From positions 1 to 39,508 of the forward strand of contig CAYUDP010000006.1 in assembly GCA_964443725.1 (NCBI GenBank): a stretch of 39,508 nucleotides of DNA. Direction: 5' to 3'. Of the stretch, positions 14,536 to 22,514 are shown in pieces. A program made the translations under genes and the position numbers. The notes below the pieces were generated by a model, which did not search any database, was not told the DNA's origin, and saw only the letters and a list, made by a program, of their open reading frames with translations. Source of the DNA: CAYUDP01 sp964443725 (GTDB lineage Bacteria > Patescibacteriota > Minisyncoccia > Phycocordibacterales > JAKFXT01). The first letter of the stretch is position 1. Each line of letters starts with the position of its first letter.

Positions 14536-17007
14536 TTATAGACAAATAATAGAAGCGATAGAATCCCCCTCTCTCATCTTCATGACACGAACACCTTGTG
14601 TTGAGCGACCCAAAGATGGTACCTCCTTTATATCCACACGTATAACCTGACTTTTCTTTGAAATTGCCACTAACTCTGACTCTTCATTAAATACAACTGT
14701 TCCGGTCATTATCTCTCCTGTTTTTGTAGTCACCTTAGCTGTCTTTATTCCTGAACCACCTCTCTTTTGAACTTTATACTCTGTAAGCGGAGTTTTCTTT
14801 CCAAAGCCATTTGCACTCATTACTAACAACTGTGGTTTATCATAGGTCTTTTTTATCACATCAGAAGCGACAACCTTATCCTTCTTTGAAAGTTTTATCA
14901 ATCTCACTCCTCCAGCGGCTCTCCCCATCTCCCTAACATCACTTTCTTTAAACCTTATCGATTGACCATCACTTGTACCTATGATGACATCATCTCCCTT
15001 TTCAACAAGAAAAGCAGAAACGAGGGCATCAGCCTCATCCAATTTAATAGCAATTATCCCCGAACGTCTCACATCATGGAAGCTCTCAGCTGCAACTTTT
15101 TTCCCCTCACCGTTCAAAGTTATCATCATCAAAGATTTCTTAGACTGTTTATCAGATTTTGATAAGGGTAAAATTGAAGTCACCTTTTCATCTTCTGTTA
15201 ACTGTAAAAAGTTCATTACGGATTTACCTCGAGTTGCCCTTCTCCCTTCAGGGACATCATACATTTTCATCTGATATACTCGCCCCTTATTTGTAAAGAA
15301 AAGAAGATCAGAATGAGTCGACGTTGTCACAAAGCTAGTTATAAAATCTTCTTCTTTTGTATCAAGATCTACAACTCCAACACCTCCACGTCTTTGTTTC
15401 TTATATTCGTCCGGATTTGTTCTTTTTATGTAACCGCCTGCAGTATAAACTAGGACACTTTCCTCTTCAGGAACCAAATCTTCAGCAGAAAATGATTTGA
15501 CTGGATGCCTAACTATCTTCGTCCTCCTCTCATCACTATATTTTTCAGAAATCTCCGCAAGCTCCTTCTTGATAAGGGCCAAAATCTTCTTAGGGTGCGC
15601 AAGTAAATCTTCGAGATAATCAATCAATTTCTGGATTTCTCTTAATTCATCCTCTATCTTCTTTCTTTCAAGGTTTGCCAGCTTCTGAAGCCTCATCTCA
15701 AGTATGGCGACCGTCTGCCTATCAGAAAACTTGAACTGCTTCATAAGATTTTGATGCGCAGTAGGAACGTCCTTTGAGGCTTTTATGGTCTTTATTATTT
15801 CATCTATATGATCTAGCGCCTTCTTAAGGCCAATCAAAATATGCTCGCGTTCTTTAGCCTTATTCAAATCAAACTCACTCCTTCTTCTTACAACTTCCTG
15901 CCTATGTTTTATGAACTCCTGAAGAAGAGCCTTCAAAGAGAGTGTCTGCGGTACGCCATCAACAAGGGCCACCACATTGTAATGGAAAGCTTCTTCAAGT
16001 TGAGTATGCTTGTACAGATAGTTTAATACCTTCTGTGGCTGAGCTCCGGTTTTTAACTCTATAACAACTCTAATATCACGGGTTGATTCATCTCTTAAAG
16101 CCTTTATGCCTTCTAGTTTTTTCTCTCTTACTAAATCGGCAATTTGGATTATGAGTTCACTTTTATTAACACGATAAGGGATTGAAGTGATTATAATCTG
16201 GAACATCCCACCTTTAGTTTCTATAATCTCAGCTTCACCACGAACAACAACCCCACCTCGTCCATTTATATAAGCGTGCCTTATATCAGCTTCATTGAAA
16301 GCTACCCCGCCTGTTGGAAAATCTGGCCCCTTAATGAATTCGAGTAATTCCTCGGTGGTTGTATCTGGCTCATCAATAAGTTTAACCGTAGCATCTATAA
16401 CCTCACCCAAATTGTGAGGTGGTATATTTGTTGCCATTCCAACAGCAATACCAAGTGTCCCATTAAGCAAGAGATTAGGAACGGCAGACGGCATAACTGC
16501 TGGTTCTTTTTTTGTAGAATCGTAATTAGGCCTCCAATCAACAGTTTCCTTCTCCAAATCTCTTAAAAGCTCAGCTGAAAGACGGCTCATTTTTGCCTCT
16601 GTATAACGCATGGCAGCTGGCGAATCGCCATCTATAGAACCAAAGTTTCCCTGTCCTATAACTAGAGGATATCTATATGTAAAATTTTGAGCCATCTTTA
16701 CCATAGCTTCGTAAATAGCCGAATCTCCGTGTGGGTGGTATTTTCCCATAACGTCTCCAACTACTGCCGCTGATTTTCTAAACTTCGCAGAAGAGTTGAG
16801 CCCCATTTCATGCATTGTATAAAGAATCCTTCTGTGAACCGGTTTTAGGCCATCACGTATATCAGGAAGGGCTCGAGATGTGATAACTGACATCGCATAG
16901 TCGAGGTATGAATCTCTCATTTCTGTGGAAATATTCGAACTGACAACCCCCTTCTCAAAGAGATCTCCCGAACCATTCAATATTTCTTTGTTTTCTTTTG
17001 ATGCCAT
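14536..17007 (-). CDS. gyrA: DNA gyrase subunit A
   Basis: 823 residues. The N-terminal winged-helix/tower part contains RALPDIRDGLKPVHRRIL, the quinolone-region HPHGDSAIYE (Ser96, Glu100) and the catalytic Tyr135 in AAMRYTE. The C-terminal six-bladed pinwheel carries a clear GyrA box QRRGGVG, which separates it from ParC. It introduces negative supercoils together with GyrB, which is not in the window. It follows the MBL gene and a small membrane protein on the same strand. A possible -10 (TAAGAT) lies 8 nt before the ATG, suggesting an additional leaderless transcript. Confidence 0.97.
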   Translation of the reverse strand: MASKENKEILNGSGDLFEKGVVSSNISTEMRDSYLDYAMSVITSRALPDIRDGLKPVHRRILYTMHEMGLNSSAKFRKSAAVVGDVMGKYHPHGDSAIYEAMVKMAQNFTYRYPLVIGQGNFGSIDGDSPAAMRYTEAKMSRLSAELLRDLEKETVDWRPNYDSTKKEPAVMPSAVPNLLLNGTLGIAVGMATNIPPHNLGEVIDATVKLIDEPDTTTEELLEFIKGPDFPTGGVAFNEADIRHAYINGRGGVVVRGEAEIIETKGGMFQIIITSIPYRVNKSELIIQIADLVREKKLEGIKALRDESTRDIRVVIELKTGAQPQKVLNYLYKHTQLEEAFHYNVVALVDGVPQTLSLKALLQEFIKHRQEVVRRRSEFDLNKAKEREHILIGLKKALDHIDEIIKTIKASKDVPTAHQNLMKQFKFSDRQTVAILEMRLQKLANLERKKIEDELREIQKLIDYLEDLLAHPKKILALIKKELAEISEKYSDERRTKIVRHPVKSFSAEDLVPEEESVLVYTAGGYIKRTNPDEYKKQRRGGVGVVDLDTKEEDFITSFVTTSTHSDLLFFTNKGRVYQMKMYDVPEGRRATRGKSVMNFLQLTEDEKVTSILPLSKSDKQSKKSLMMITLNGEGKKVAAESFHDVRRSGIIAIKLDEADALVSAFLVEKGDDVIIGTSDGQSIRFKESDVREMGRAAGGVRLIKLSKKDKVVASDVIKKTYDKPQLLVMSANGFGKKTPLTEYKVQKRGGSGIKTAKVTTKTGEIMTGTVVFNEESELVAISKKSQVIRVDIKEVPSLGRSTQGVRVMKMREGDSIASIICL

Positions 17008-17027
17008 AAGATTCTATCTTAACCCAA

Positions 17028-17408
17028 TTATCTAACATTAGTAACACCACCATCATTTGACAAAACTGATGGATAATTCTGATCTATACTATCTGAACTT
17101 GTTGAAACAAGCTCAAACTGTCCAGACGCCCTTTGCCAAACTTTTACTCCTCCGTTTTTAATAGAATCTACTGATTCAAAAAAATCCTTCCCCACTCTTT
17201 TTAGATTTGAAAAAGGCGAAACTTCATCGTTCATACTATACTCTCTAGTTGAGGCAATGGCTGAGCCGTTGAGATTTGACATAAAGACATTCACCCAACC
17301 AGCAAAGACAAACACGGTTATAATAAGGGCAGAATAAAAAGCTATTCCTTCTTTATGATGGTCTGGCTTGTCCCTTAGAGATTTTATAAATTTCTGAATT
17401 ATCTCCAT
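17028..17408 (-). CDS. single-pass membrane protein of unknown function
   Basis: 126 residues. A charged N-terminus with DKPDHHKEG precedes one transmembrane helix (about 22-43), then a polar Ser/Asn-rich external region without recognised motifs. It sits 2 nt after the MBL gene stop and 20 nt before gyrA, so the three are likely co-transcribed. I do not recognise the family. The short basic-to-hydrophobic N-terminus predicts the N-terminus inside and the C-terminus outside. Confidence 0.65.
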   Translation of the reverse strand: MEIIQKFIKSLRDKPDHHKEGIAFYSALIITVFVFAGWVNVFMSNLNGSAIASTREYSMNDEVSPFSNLKRVGKDFFESVDSIKNGGVKVWQRASGQFELVSTSSDSIDQNYPSVLSNDGGVTNVR

Positions 17409-17410
17409 AC

Positions 17411-18037
17411 CTATGCATTGCTTGGTGAGATGACCATTATATCCCCCTCTTTCCCATCAAGATCTTTTTTCTTAAGTGTAAGTTTATCTACTGGCTCCAC
17501 TTTATTCACACCCCCCTCCTTCAAAAAAGCGTCGAGAGCCTTTGCATCATAATTCATAGGAATAACAAGCCTTGCCCCTAAAGACACTGCAAGCTTGTAT
17601 GCTTCTGGTGCCGATAGAACCTCACCTCCACCTATCGGGGTAAATAAAATATCAACATCCCCCAAAGCACTCTTTGTCTCGCTACCAATATCGTTCGAAG
17701 GAAGAGAGCCTAGAAAACAAATATTCATCCCCTCAAGAGACACTGTATAAATCGTATTTTTTACACCATCAGACAAAGTTCCCGCTGACAGGAACCCCTT
17801 AATGAAAATACCCCCAACTTCATATTCCCCCGGTCCCTCTATGATAAAAGCTTCTCTTTCACCAAAAGAGATCTGGTCAATCCCATTCGTGTCTGGAGTA
17901 TTTGCCGATACGAGCACAATATCAGCCCCAAAACGGCTAGTTTTAAGTTTTGATTCTTTTGAGATTGGGTTAAATGCCAAGACAGTGTCCCCAAATTGAA
18001 CACGAAAAAACTCATGGCCTAAATAAGTAATTACCAT
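17411..18037 (-). CDS. MBL-fold protein with degraded metal site
   Basis: 208 residues of metallo-beta-lactamase fold similar to the UPF0173/UlaG-like hydrolase group: the start MVITYLGHEFFRV, then GEREAFIIEGPGEYEVGGI, later GDVDILFTPIGGGE and a final ARLVIPMNYD. The HxHxDH zinc motif expected after the second strand is missing; the position reads SANTPDTNG. A hydrolase function through two metals is therefore unlikely, and the protein may bind a ligand or have another role. It is the first gene of the gyrA cluster, with a promoter placing the start codon at the mRNA 5' end. Confidence 0.75.
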   Translation of the reverse strand: MVITYLGHEFFRVQFGDTVLAFNPISKESKLKTSRFGADIVLVSANTPDTNGIDQISFGEREAFIIEGPGEYEVGGIFIKGFLSAGTLSDGVKNTIYTVSLEGMNICFLGSLPSNDIGSETKSALGDVDILFTPIGGGEVLSAPEAYKLAVSLGARLVIPMNYDAKALDAFLKEGGVNKVEPVDKLTLKKKDLDGKEGDIMVISPSNA

Positions 18038-18043
18038 GTGTGT

Positions 18044-18072
18044 ATTTTAGCATTTTCTATAGGTAAATTCAA
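18044..18072 (-). promoter_or_regulatory. promoter of the MBL-gyrA cluster
   Basis: Reverse-strand TTGAAT (18067-18072), 17 nt, TAAAAT (18044-18049), with 6 nt between the -10 and the ATG at 18037. The mRNA is predicted to be leaderless. Confidence 0.65.
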
Positions 18073-18097
18073 ATGATTTCTAGGACCTTTTTACCCT

Positions 18098-18217
18098 TTG
18101 ACTTTTTCTCAATATAATGTGATACTTCTTTCTGTAAGAAAAATCTCCTAATAAATTAGGTAATAGTTTTGAGGGGTTTAGTCGTCTTACTTATTAGAAA
18201 TTAGATACCTAATTATC
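18098..18217 (+). promoter_or_regulatory. promoter and structured leader of the RRM gene
   Basis: TTGACT (18098-18103), 17 nt, GATACT (18121-18126) gives a leader of about 85 nt. AATTAGGTA (18154-18162) pairs perfectly with TACCTAATT (18206-18214), which ends 3 nt before the GTG start. The same left arm can instead pair locally with CCTAAT at 18147-18152. Two competing folds near the start codon suggest temperature- or protein-controlled translation (inference). Confidence 0.5.
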
Positions 18218-18553
18218 GTGGTAAAAAAGTTATACGTTGGGGGCATTTCATATGGCACAACCCAACAGGGATTATCAGACGCTTTCGCTAAAGCAGGAAC
18301 CGTAGTCTCAGCTACAGTCATTACAGACAAAATGACAGGTAGATCAAAGGGATTCGGATTCGTAGAAATGGCATCAGAAGAAGAGGCTTCAGCAGCTATC
18401 GCAATGTACGATGGTAAGGAGCTCGACGGAAGAACCATCAATGTAAGTGAAGCTCGTCCAAAGGAAGACCGCCCAGCAAGACCTCCATTTAGAGGTGGAA
18501 ATGGCGGACGCGGAGGAGATAGAAACGACAGAGGTGGAGACAGGAGGTGGTAA
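18218..18553 (+). CDS. RNA-binding protein with one RRM domain
   Basis: 111 residues. A single RNA-recognition motif covers about 3-80, with RNP2 KLYVGG and RNP1 KGFGFVEM clearly present. A Gly/Arg/Asp-rich tail (GGRGGDRNDRGGDRR) follows. This is the architecture of bacterial glycine-rich cold-inducible RNA-binding proteins, presumed RNA chaperones. Translation starts at GTG, directly behind a stem that could hide it. A strong terminator follows, so the gene is monocistronic. The repetitive tail is basic and disordered. Confidence 0.9.
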   Translation: MVKKLYVGGISYGTTQQGLSDAFAKAGTVVSATVITDKMTGRSKGFGFVEMASEEEASAAIAMYDGKELDGRTINVSEARPKEDRPARPPFRGGNGGRGGDRNDRGGDRRW

Positions 18554-18570
18554 TCACTGAATGATTCTTA

Positions 18571-18607
18571 AGCAATAAAACCCCCAAAGGGGTTTTATTG
18601 CTTTTTA
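18571..18607 (+). terminator. terminator of the RRM gene
   Basis: A 14-bp stem (18571-18584 with 18589-18602), loop CAAA, then a T-run. A second 9-bp hairpin (18609-18617 with 18620-18628) follows directly. Confidence 0.92.
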
Positions 18608-18732
18608 GCCCATTTTTGTAAAAATGGGTTTACAAAAACACAATTTTATAGTAGTTTGTATGAGCTTTTTGGCGCTTTTTTATTAAAGCCAATTGGTAAA
18701 CATTATTAATTCAGGACAGTGTTTAAATAGCC

Positions 18733-18760
18733 CTTGCGAAAGCAAGAAATAAACACGGAG
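18733..18760 (+). promoter_or_regulatory. rpsA leader hairpin and ribosome-binding site
   Basis: CTTGC GAAA GCAAG (18733-18746) is a GNRA-capped hairpin just upstream of CGGAG (18756-18760), which lies 9 nt before the rpsA ATG. In Proteobacteria the rpsA leader hairpins mediate S1 autoregulation; whether that holds here is unknown. Confidence 0.4.
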
Positions 18761-18769
18761 ATATAAAAT

Positions 18770-19575
18770 ATGGATATAGATAAAGAAACAATAATCGATG
18801 AGGAGCTAGATCTTGAAGCTATAAAAAAAGCAAAAAAGGAAAGCCCCTTCGGTAAATTAATTGAAAGTGAAAAAAATCCCCCACAAATTGGGGACATGAT
18901 AGAAGGGACGGTTATCGCCCTAGATAGATCTGCTGTTTATGTAGATTTGCCACCATTTGGAACAGGTAAAATATATGGCAGAGAGTATCTAAATGCACGA
19001 GACGTAATAAGAAGAATAAACGTCAATGACAACATCAGTGCGAAAGTTGTCGGCTTACACAACAAAGATGGATACATAGAATTGTCTCTCAAGGAGGCAA
19101 GGCAAGCCCTTATCTGGACAGAAGCTGAAGAAATAATCAAAGAAAAGAGAGTCCTCGAAATACCAGTCAAAGACGCAAACAAAGGTGGTCTTATACTTGA
19201 ATGGCAAGGTATACAAGGATTCCTGCCTGCTTCACATCTGAAGAGCGAACACTATCCTCGTGTAAATGATGGCGACAAGGACAAGATATACGATGAACTC
19301 AAGAAACTCGTCGGGACCCCCCTTTCTGTGACAATAATAGGCGCCACACCAAAAGAGGGTAAACTTATATTCTCTGAAAAGAGCCCCGAGCAAAAGGAAA
19401 AGAGCGAGATGGTAAACCGATATGAAGTTGGGGACACAGTTGAAGGAACCGTAACCGGTGTTGTTGATTTCGGGGTGTTCGTTAAACTTGAGGAAGGACT
19501 GGAGGGATTGGTACACATTTCAGAAATAGATTGGGGCCTCGTAGAAGACCCAAGATCAATGTTCAAAGTTGGAGA
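18770..19575 (+). CDS. rpsA: 30S ribosomal protein S1 (3' end lost in gap)
   Basis: The first 268 residues are visible. After an acidic N-terminal segment come three S1/OB-fold repeats: about 40-105 (GDMIEGTVIALDRSAVYVDL), about 120-200 (diverged) and about 220 to the gap (GDTVEGTVTGVVDFGVFVKL, then GLVHISEIDW). S1 binds mRNA on the 30S subunit. The remaining domains and stop codon are in the N gap, so total repeat number is unknown. A genuine Shine-Dalgarno sequence is present, unlike many neighbours. It converges with pth, whose 3' end lies in the same gap. Confidence 0.9.
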
Positions 19576-19675
19576 NNNNNNNNNNNNNNNNNNNNNNNNN
19601 NNNNNNNNNNNNNNNNNNNNNNNNNNNNNNNNNNNNNNNNNNNNNNNNNNNNNNNNNNNNNNNNNNNNNNNNNNN
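19576..19675. other. assembly gap (100 N)
   Basis: Placeholder of unknown true length between the convergent 3' ends of rpsA and pth. Readings across it are artefacts. Confidence 0.99.
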
Positions 19676-20237
19676 CCGAGATAATCATTTTTATTGAATC
19701 AGAAATAGTGTCTTGAATTGATTTAAGTTTTTCTTGTTCACTGGGAGAAAACTTGCCGAGCAAAAACTTCACAACATCATCTTCTCCTACTGGTTTTTTT
19801 ACAGCCCCTTTTGCCCCCATCTTAGACACACCGATTCTTACTCTCACAAAATCTTTAGTTTTAATAGTTTTCGTCACGGATTCAAGACCCTTATGGCCAC
19901 CCGTACCACGATTGAAAGATATTTTTATTTTCCCCAACGGCAGATCTATATCATCATAAACAACAATCAATCTCTCAGCAGCTTTTACACTTTTTATATA
20001 CGGTAAAAGAATTTTGCCGTTCAAATTCATAAAAACTTCAGGCAAAACGACACTAATATTATCTTTCCCAATTTTCCCTTTTGCCTCTAGGAGCTTGGAT
20101 CGCCCAACGGTTTTTGACTTAAATTCTGAAAAATTATTTGAATTGGCAAAAAATTCTACTGAATTTTTGCCAGCATTGTGTCGGGAGTTTCTGTACTCTT
20201 CTCCCGGATTTCCAAGTCCCAAAACAATATATTGCAT
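19676..20237 (-). CDS. pth: peptidyl-tRNA hydrolase (3' end lost in gap)
   Basis: About 187 residues from the ATG at 20237 to the gap. Pth frees tRNA from peptidyl-tRNA dropped by ribosomes. The catalytic set is complete: Asn10 (GLGNPG), His20 (NSRHNAG), Asn71 (FMNLNG) and Asp95 (VYDDIDLP), plus the substrate-binding GTGGHKGL. Compared with the roughly 190-residue family, only the last few residues are missing. The promoter TTGGCA, 17 nt, TAGAAT ends 6 nt before the ATG, a textbook leaderless arrangement, and shares its -35 with a divergent promoter. Confidence 0.93.
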
Positions 20238-20243
20238 ATGAAT

Positions 20244-20294
20244 ATTCTATATTAAAACTTACACATTGCCAACCAAACATATATATGTTATTAT
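20244..20294. promoter_or_regulatory. divergent promoters with overlapping -35 (pth / small RNA)
   Basis: Leftward: TTGGCA (20267-20272), 17 nt, TAGAAT (20244-20249), then 6 nt to the pth ATG. Rightward: TTGCCA (20266-20271), 17 nt, TATTAT (20289-20294). The two -35 boxes overlap in the palindromic TTGCCAA core, so the polymerases should exclude each other. Confidence 0.65.
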
Positions 20295-20300
20295 GTAGGC

Positions 20301-20396
20301 AAGTTGAGACCCGCTCCGCAAACTCCTTTCCAGCGGATTACGGATTTCCTCAGCCCAGTCCCACGCCGGGGGCCCATGGTCCCCGGCATTTTTATT
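20301..20396 (+). ncRNA. candidate small RNA (about 95 nt)
   Basis: It runs from a well-placed promoter (TTGCCA, 17 nt, TATTAT) to a GC-rich terminator (GCCGGGG 20365-20371 with CCCCGGC 20381-20387, then a T-run). No plausible ORF with a start and stop fits before the terminator. The body is GC-rich, unlike the AT-rich flanks, and can form a small CCGCT/AGCGG hairpin. I do not recognise the family. Confidence 0.5.
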
Positions 20397-20430
20397 TGTA
20401 AATTACATAGACTTGTAATATATTTATCCT

Positions 20431-20562
20431 CGTGAGTGTTCGTCTTTGGATGGTGTCGCCTCTCAATGCTGCCCCAAACAAGCTGATCACCCACACGAAC
20501 TCACATGACGTTCTCCTGCGAGGAGGTCCCCCTTCCGCCGGCTTTCGGGCCGGCGTTTTTTT
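20431..20562 (+). ncRNA. second candidate small RNA (about 130 nt)
   Basis: Promoter TTGTAA (20396-20401), 17 nt, TATATT (20419-20424). The body's 5' end (GTGAG plus TTCGT, 20432-20443) can pair with ACGAACTCAC (20495-20504), enclosing an inner domain. A hairpin CTCCT GCG AGGAG (20513-20525) follows, then a terminator CGCCGGC/GCCGGCG (20536-20542 with 20549-20555) with a T-run. A leaderless GTG frame starts at 20432, but it runs through the terminator before stopping, so a protein is less likely than an RNA. Confidence 0.45.
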
Positions 20563-20630
20563 ATTCAAAAAATAACCTCCTTGTACTCTTCAGTATAAAT
20601 GTATTACAATACTCTCGTCACAAAAGCCCT

Positions 20631-21224
20631 ATGTTCAATCAAAACGAAATCAAAACTGAAATTGATAGTGCAAAAAAAGAAAGCTTGGTTGATTTTGTTA
20701 AAGAAATACTTGGGTTTGCTCTAATAACTATAGCAATAGTCTTACCAGTAAGACTATTTATTGCTGAACCATACATAGTAAGTGGAAGTTCTATGGAACC
20801 AACCTTTTATACAAACGACTACCTCATAGTCGATAGGATCTCTCTCAGATTTACTGATGTAAAGAGAGGAGAAGTTTTAATCCTTAGACATCCGCAAAGA
20901 AAAGGAGAATATTTAATAAAAAGGGTCATAGGACTGCCTGGGGACACAATTTCAATGAAAGATAACAAAATAACAATCTCAAATTCCTCAAACAAAGATG
21001 GCTTCGATCTCGACCAATCCTACATAGAAAACAAAGCCATAGGAAGTTTTTCAACAGTACTTGGCAGTGATCAATATTTCGTACTGGGAGACAACAGACC
21101 GAGAAGTGCCGACTCGAGAATTTGGGGCAATTTTTCAAAAGCCGACATTATTGGTAGACCACTTATAAGATTGATACCAGTAACAGAGATTGGGCTTTAC
21201 CCTGGGGATCACTCTAAAAAATAA
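20631..21224 (+). CDS. lepB: signal peptidase I
   Basis: 197 residues from the ATG at 20631; a longer in-frame extension to 20505 would cross a terminator and is rejected. A transmembrane helix lies at about 23-45. The catalytic Ser54 lies in SGSSMEPT and the general-base Lys97 in YLIKRVIGLPGD. The later box LGDNRPRSADSR is also intact. It cleaves signal peptides on the outer face of the membrane, and the pilin-like and other exported proteins here would be substrates. Promoter TTGTAC with TACAAT lies about 20 nt before the ATG and no ribosome-binding site is evident. The HisRS-like gene follows after 1 nt. Confidence 0.92.
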   Translation: MFNQNEIKTEIDSAKKESLVDFVKEILGFALITIAIVLPVRLFIAEPYIVSGSSMEPTFYTNDYLIVDRISLRFTDVKRGEVLILRHPQRKGEYLIKRVIGLPGDTISMKDNKITISNSSNKDGFDLDQSYIENKAIGSFSTVLGSDQYFVLGDNRPRSADSRIWGNFSKADIIGRPLIRLIPVTEIGLYPGDHSKK

Positions 21225-21225
21225 A

Positions 21226-22443
21226 ATGTCAGTTTCAAAAGAATCAAAATACGAAACCTATGAAAGAGCGGAAGAAGTCGCTCGATACTATGGTTTTCTG
21301 CCACTTGATGAGGTTGTAAAATTAGCACAGGAACACTTATTTCGCGATGGAATAAAAAAGACAATCAAATTACAGACACCGAAAGATTTCCCGGGGGAAA
21401 TAGACCGTACAGGACTCATGAAAGCTTTTCTTGATTATAATTTTTCTGCACTTCCTCAGCCCGTGATGATATACCACAGCGAACCGTTGAAATCATATAT
21501 GGAAAGATCGGATTACGGTGGGAAAGATGGAGTCTTGTTTTCACTAGAAATAATCGGCTCACCAAAAAGTATCGCCGAAGCATTACTTCTCAAAACTACA
21601 TCAGTAATACTTGAGGAGAGTGGGTTCGACAATATCACAATTGATGCCAATAGTTTGGGGGACAAAGAATCCATAGTCAGATTTACAAGAGAATTTTCAA
21701 ACTTCTGTAAAAAACACATGGACGAGATGCCATCTCATTGTAAAAACAATCTAAAAAAAGATGTCTTCAAGGTACTCGAATGTCGAAACGAGAAATGCAC
21801 AATCTTTAGGGAACATGCCCCCAAACCTCTCGGCTCTCTATCAGAAAACAGTAGAACACATTTCGCTGAAGTCCTAGAGTTTCTAGAAAGTATGGATATA
21901 CCATACAACATAAACAATTCTTTGACCGGAGAAAAAGACTGTTATACAAAATCAATCTTTGAGATAAAAAATGTCGGGGAAAATAAACTGGCCTCCAAGA
22001 AAAAACTATCGGACACCCTTGCAAGAGGAGGAAGATACGACGAACTTTCAAAACAGCTCGGAAATAAAAAAGAAATACCCGCCGTCGGGATCTCAATCAG
22101 TATGGGAGGCTTTGGATTACATGAACCAAAGGAACATCACAGTAAAAGATTAAAAAAGCCAAAGGCCTTTCTCATACACCTCGGATTTGAAGCTAAAATT
22201 AAGAGCCTAAAAGCCATTGAAATATTAAGACATGCAAAAATTCCAATATTTCAATCTCTTTCAAAAGATAGACTATCTGCACAAATAACAAATGCTGAAA
22301 ACACAGGCATTCCCTATATGATAATAATCGGCCACAAAGAGGCTTTGGAAGGAACTGCCATAGTAAGAGATATGGGAAGACGTTGCCAAGAAACCGTCTC
22401 CCTAAAAGATATCCCCTCTTTCCTTAAGGGTATGGAAAAATAA
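21226..22443 (+). CDS. HisRS-like protein lacking catalytic arginines
   Basis: 405 residues, starting at the ATG 1 nt after the lepB stop. The middle and C-terminal parts align well with histidyl-tRNA synthetase: NSLGDKES (142-149), the segment EHAPKPLGSLSENSRTHFAE, the histidine-binding ARGGRYDEL (266-274) and a C-terminal HGTP anticodon-binding domain (about 313-405). Two key elements are missing. The motif 2 arginine/loop region reads YMERSDYGGKDG (91-102) instead of an RHER..GRYR-type sequence, and the RGLDYY box carrying the catalytic Arg is GEKDCY (235-240). It is probably a paralogue without aminoacylation activity, perhaps tRNA-binding or regulatory. HisZ-type proteins usually lack the anticodon domain, so it is not a simple HisZ. 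Confidence 0.75.
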   Translation: MSVSKESKYETYERAEEVARYYGFLPLDEVVKLAQEHLFRDGIKKTIKLQTPKDFPGEIDRTGLMKAFLDYNFSALPQPVMIYHSEPLKSYMERSDYGGKDGVLFSLEIIGSPKSIAEALLLKTTSVILEESGFDNITIDANSLGDKESIVRFTREFSNFCKKHMDEMPSHCKNNLKKDVFKVLECRNEKCTIFREHAPKPLGSLSENSRTHFAEVLEFLESMDIPYNINNSLTGEKDCYTKSIFEIKNVGENKLASKKKLSDTLARGGRYDELSKQLGNKKEIPAVGISISMGGFGLHEPKEHHSKRLKKPKAFLIHLGFEAKIKSLKAIEILRHAKIPIFQSLSKDRLSAQITNAENTGIPYMIIIGHKEALEGTAIVRDMGRRCQETVSLKDIPSFLKGMEK

Positions 22444-22450
22444 TCCGACC

Positions 22451-22479
22451 TTTACAAACATCGAATTCCATATTATTAC
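22451..22479 (+). promoter_or_regulatory. promoter of the 22515 orphan gene
   Basis: TTTACA (22451-22456), 17 nt, TATTAC (22474-22479), followed by a 35-nt interval with GGGAG (22503-22507) 7 nt before the ATG. Confidence 0.5.
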
Positions 22480-22514
22480 TACCAAAAGATAGCAACCAAT
22501 CTGGGAGTAAAACC

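Noticed and set aside
20505..20630. N-terminal extension of LepB
   Set aside because: The extension crosses an intrinsic terminator and lies outside the family; the ATG at 20631 sits after its own promoter.
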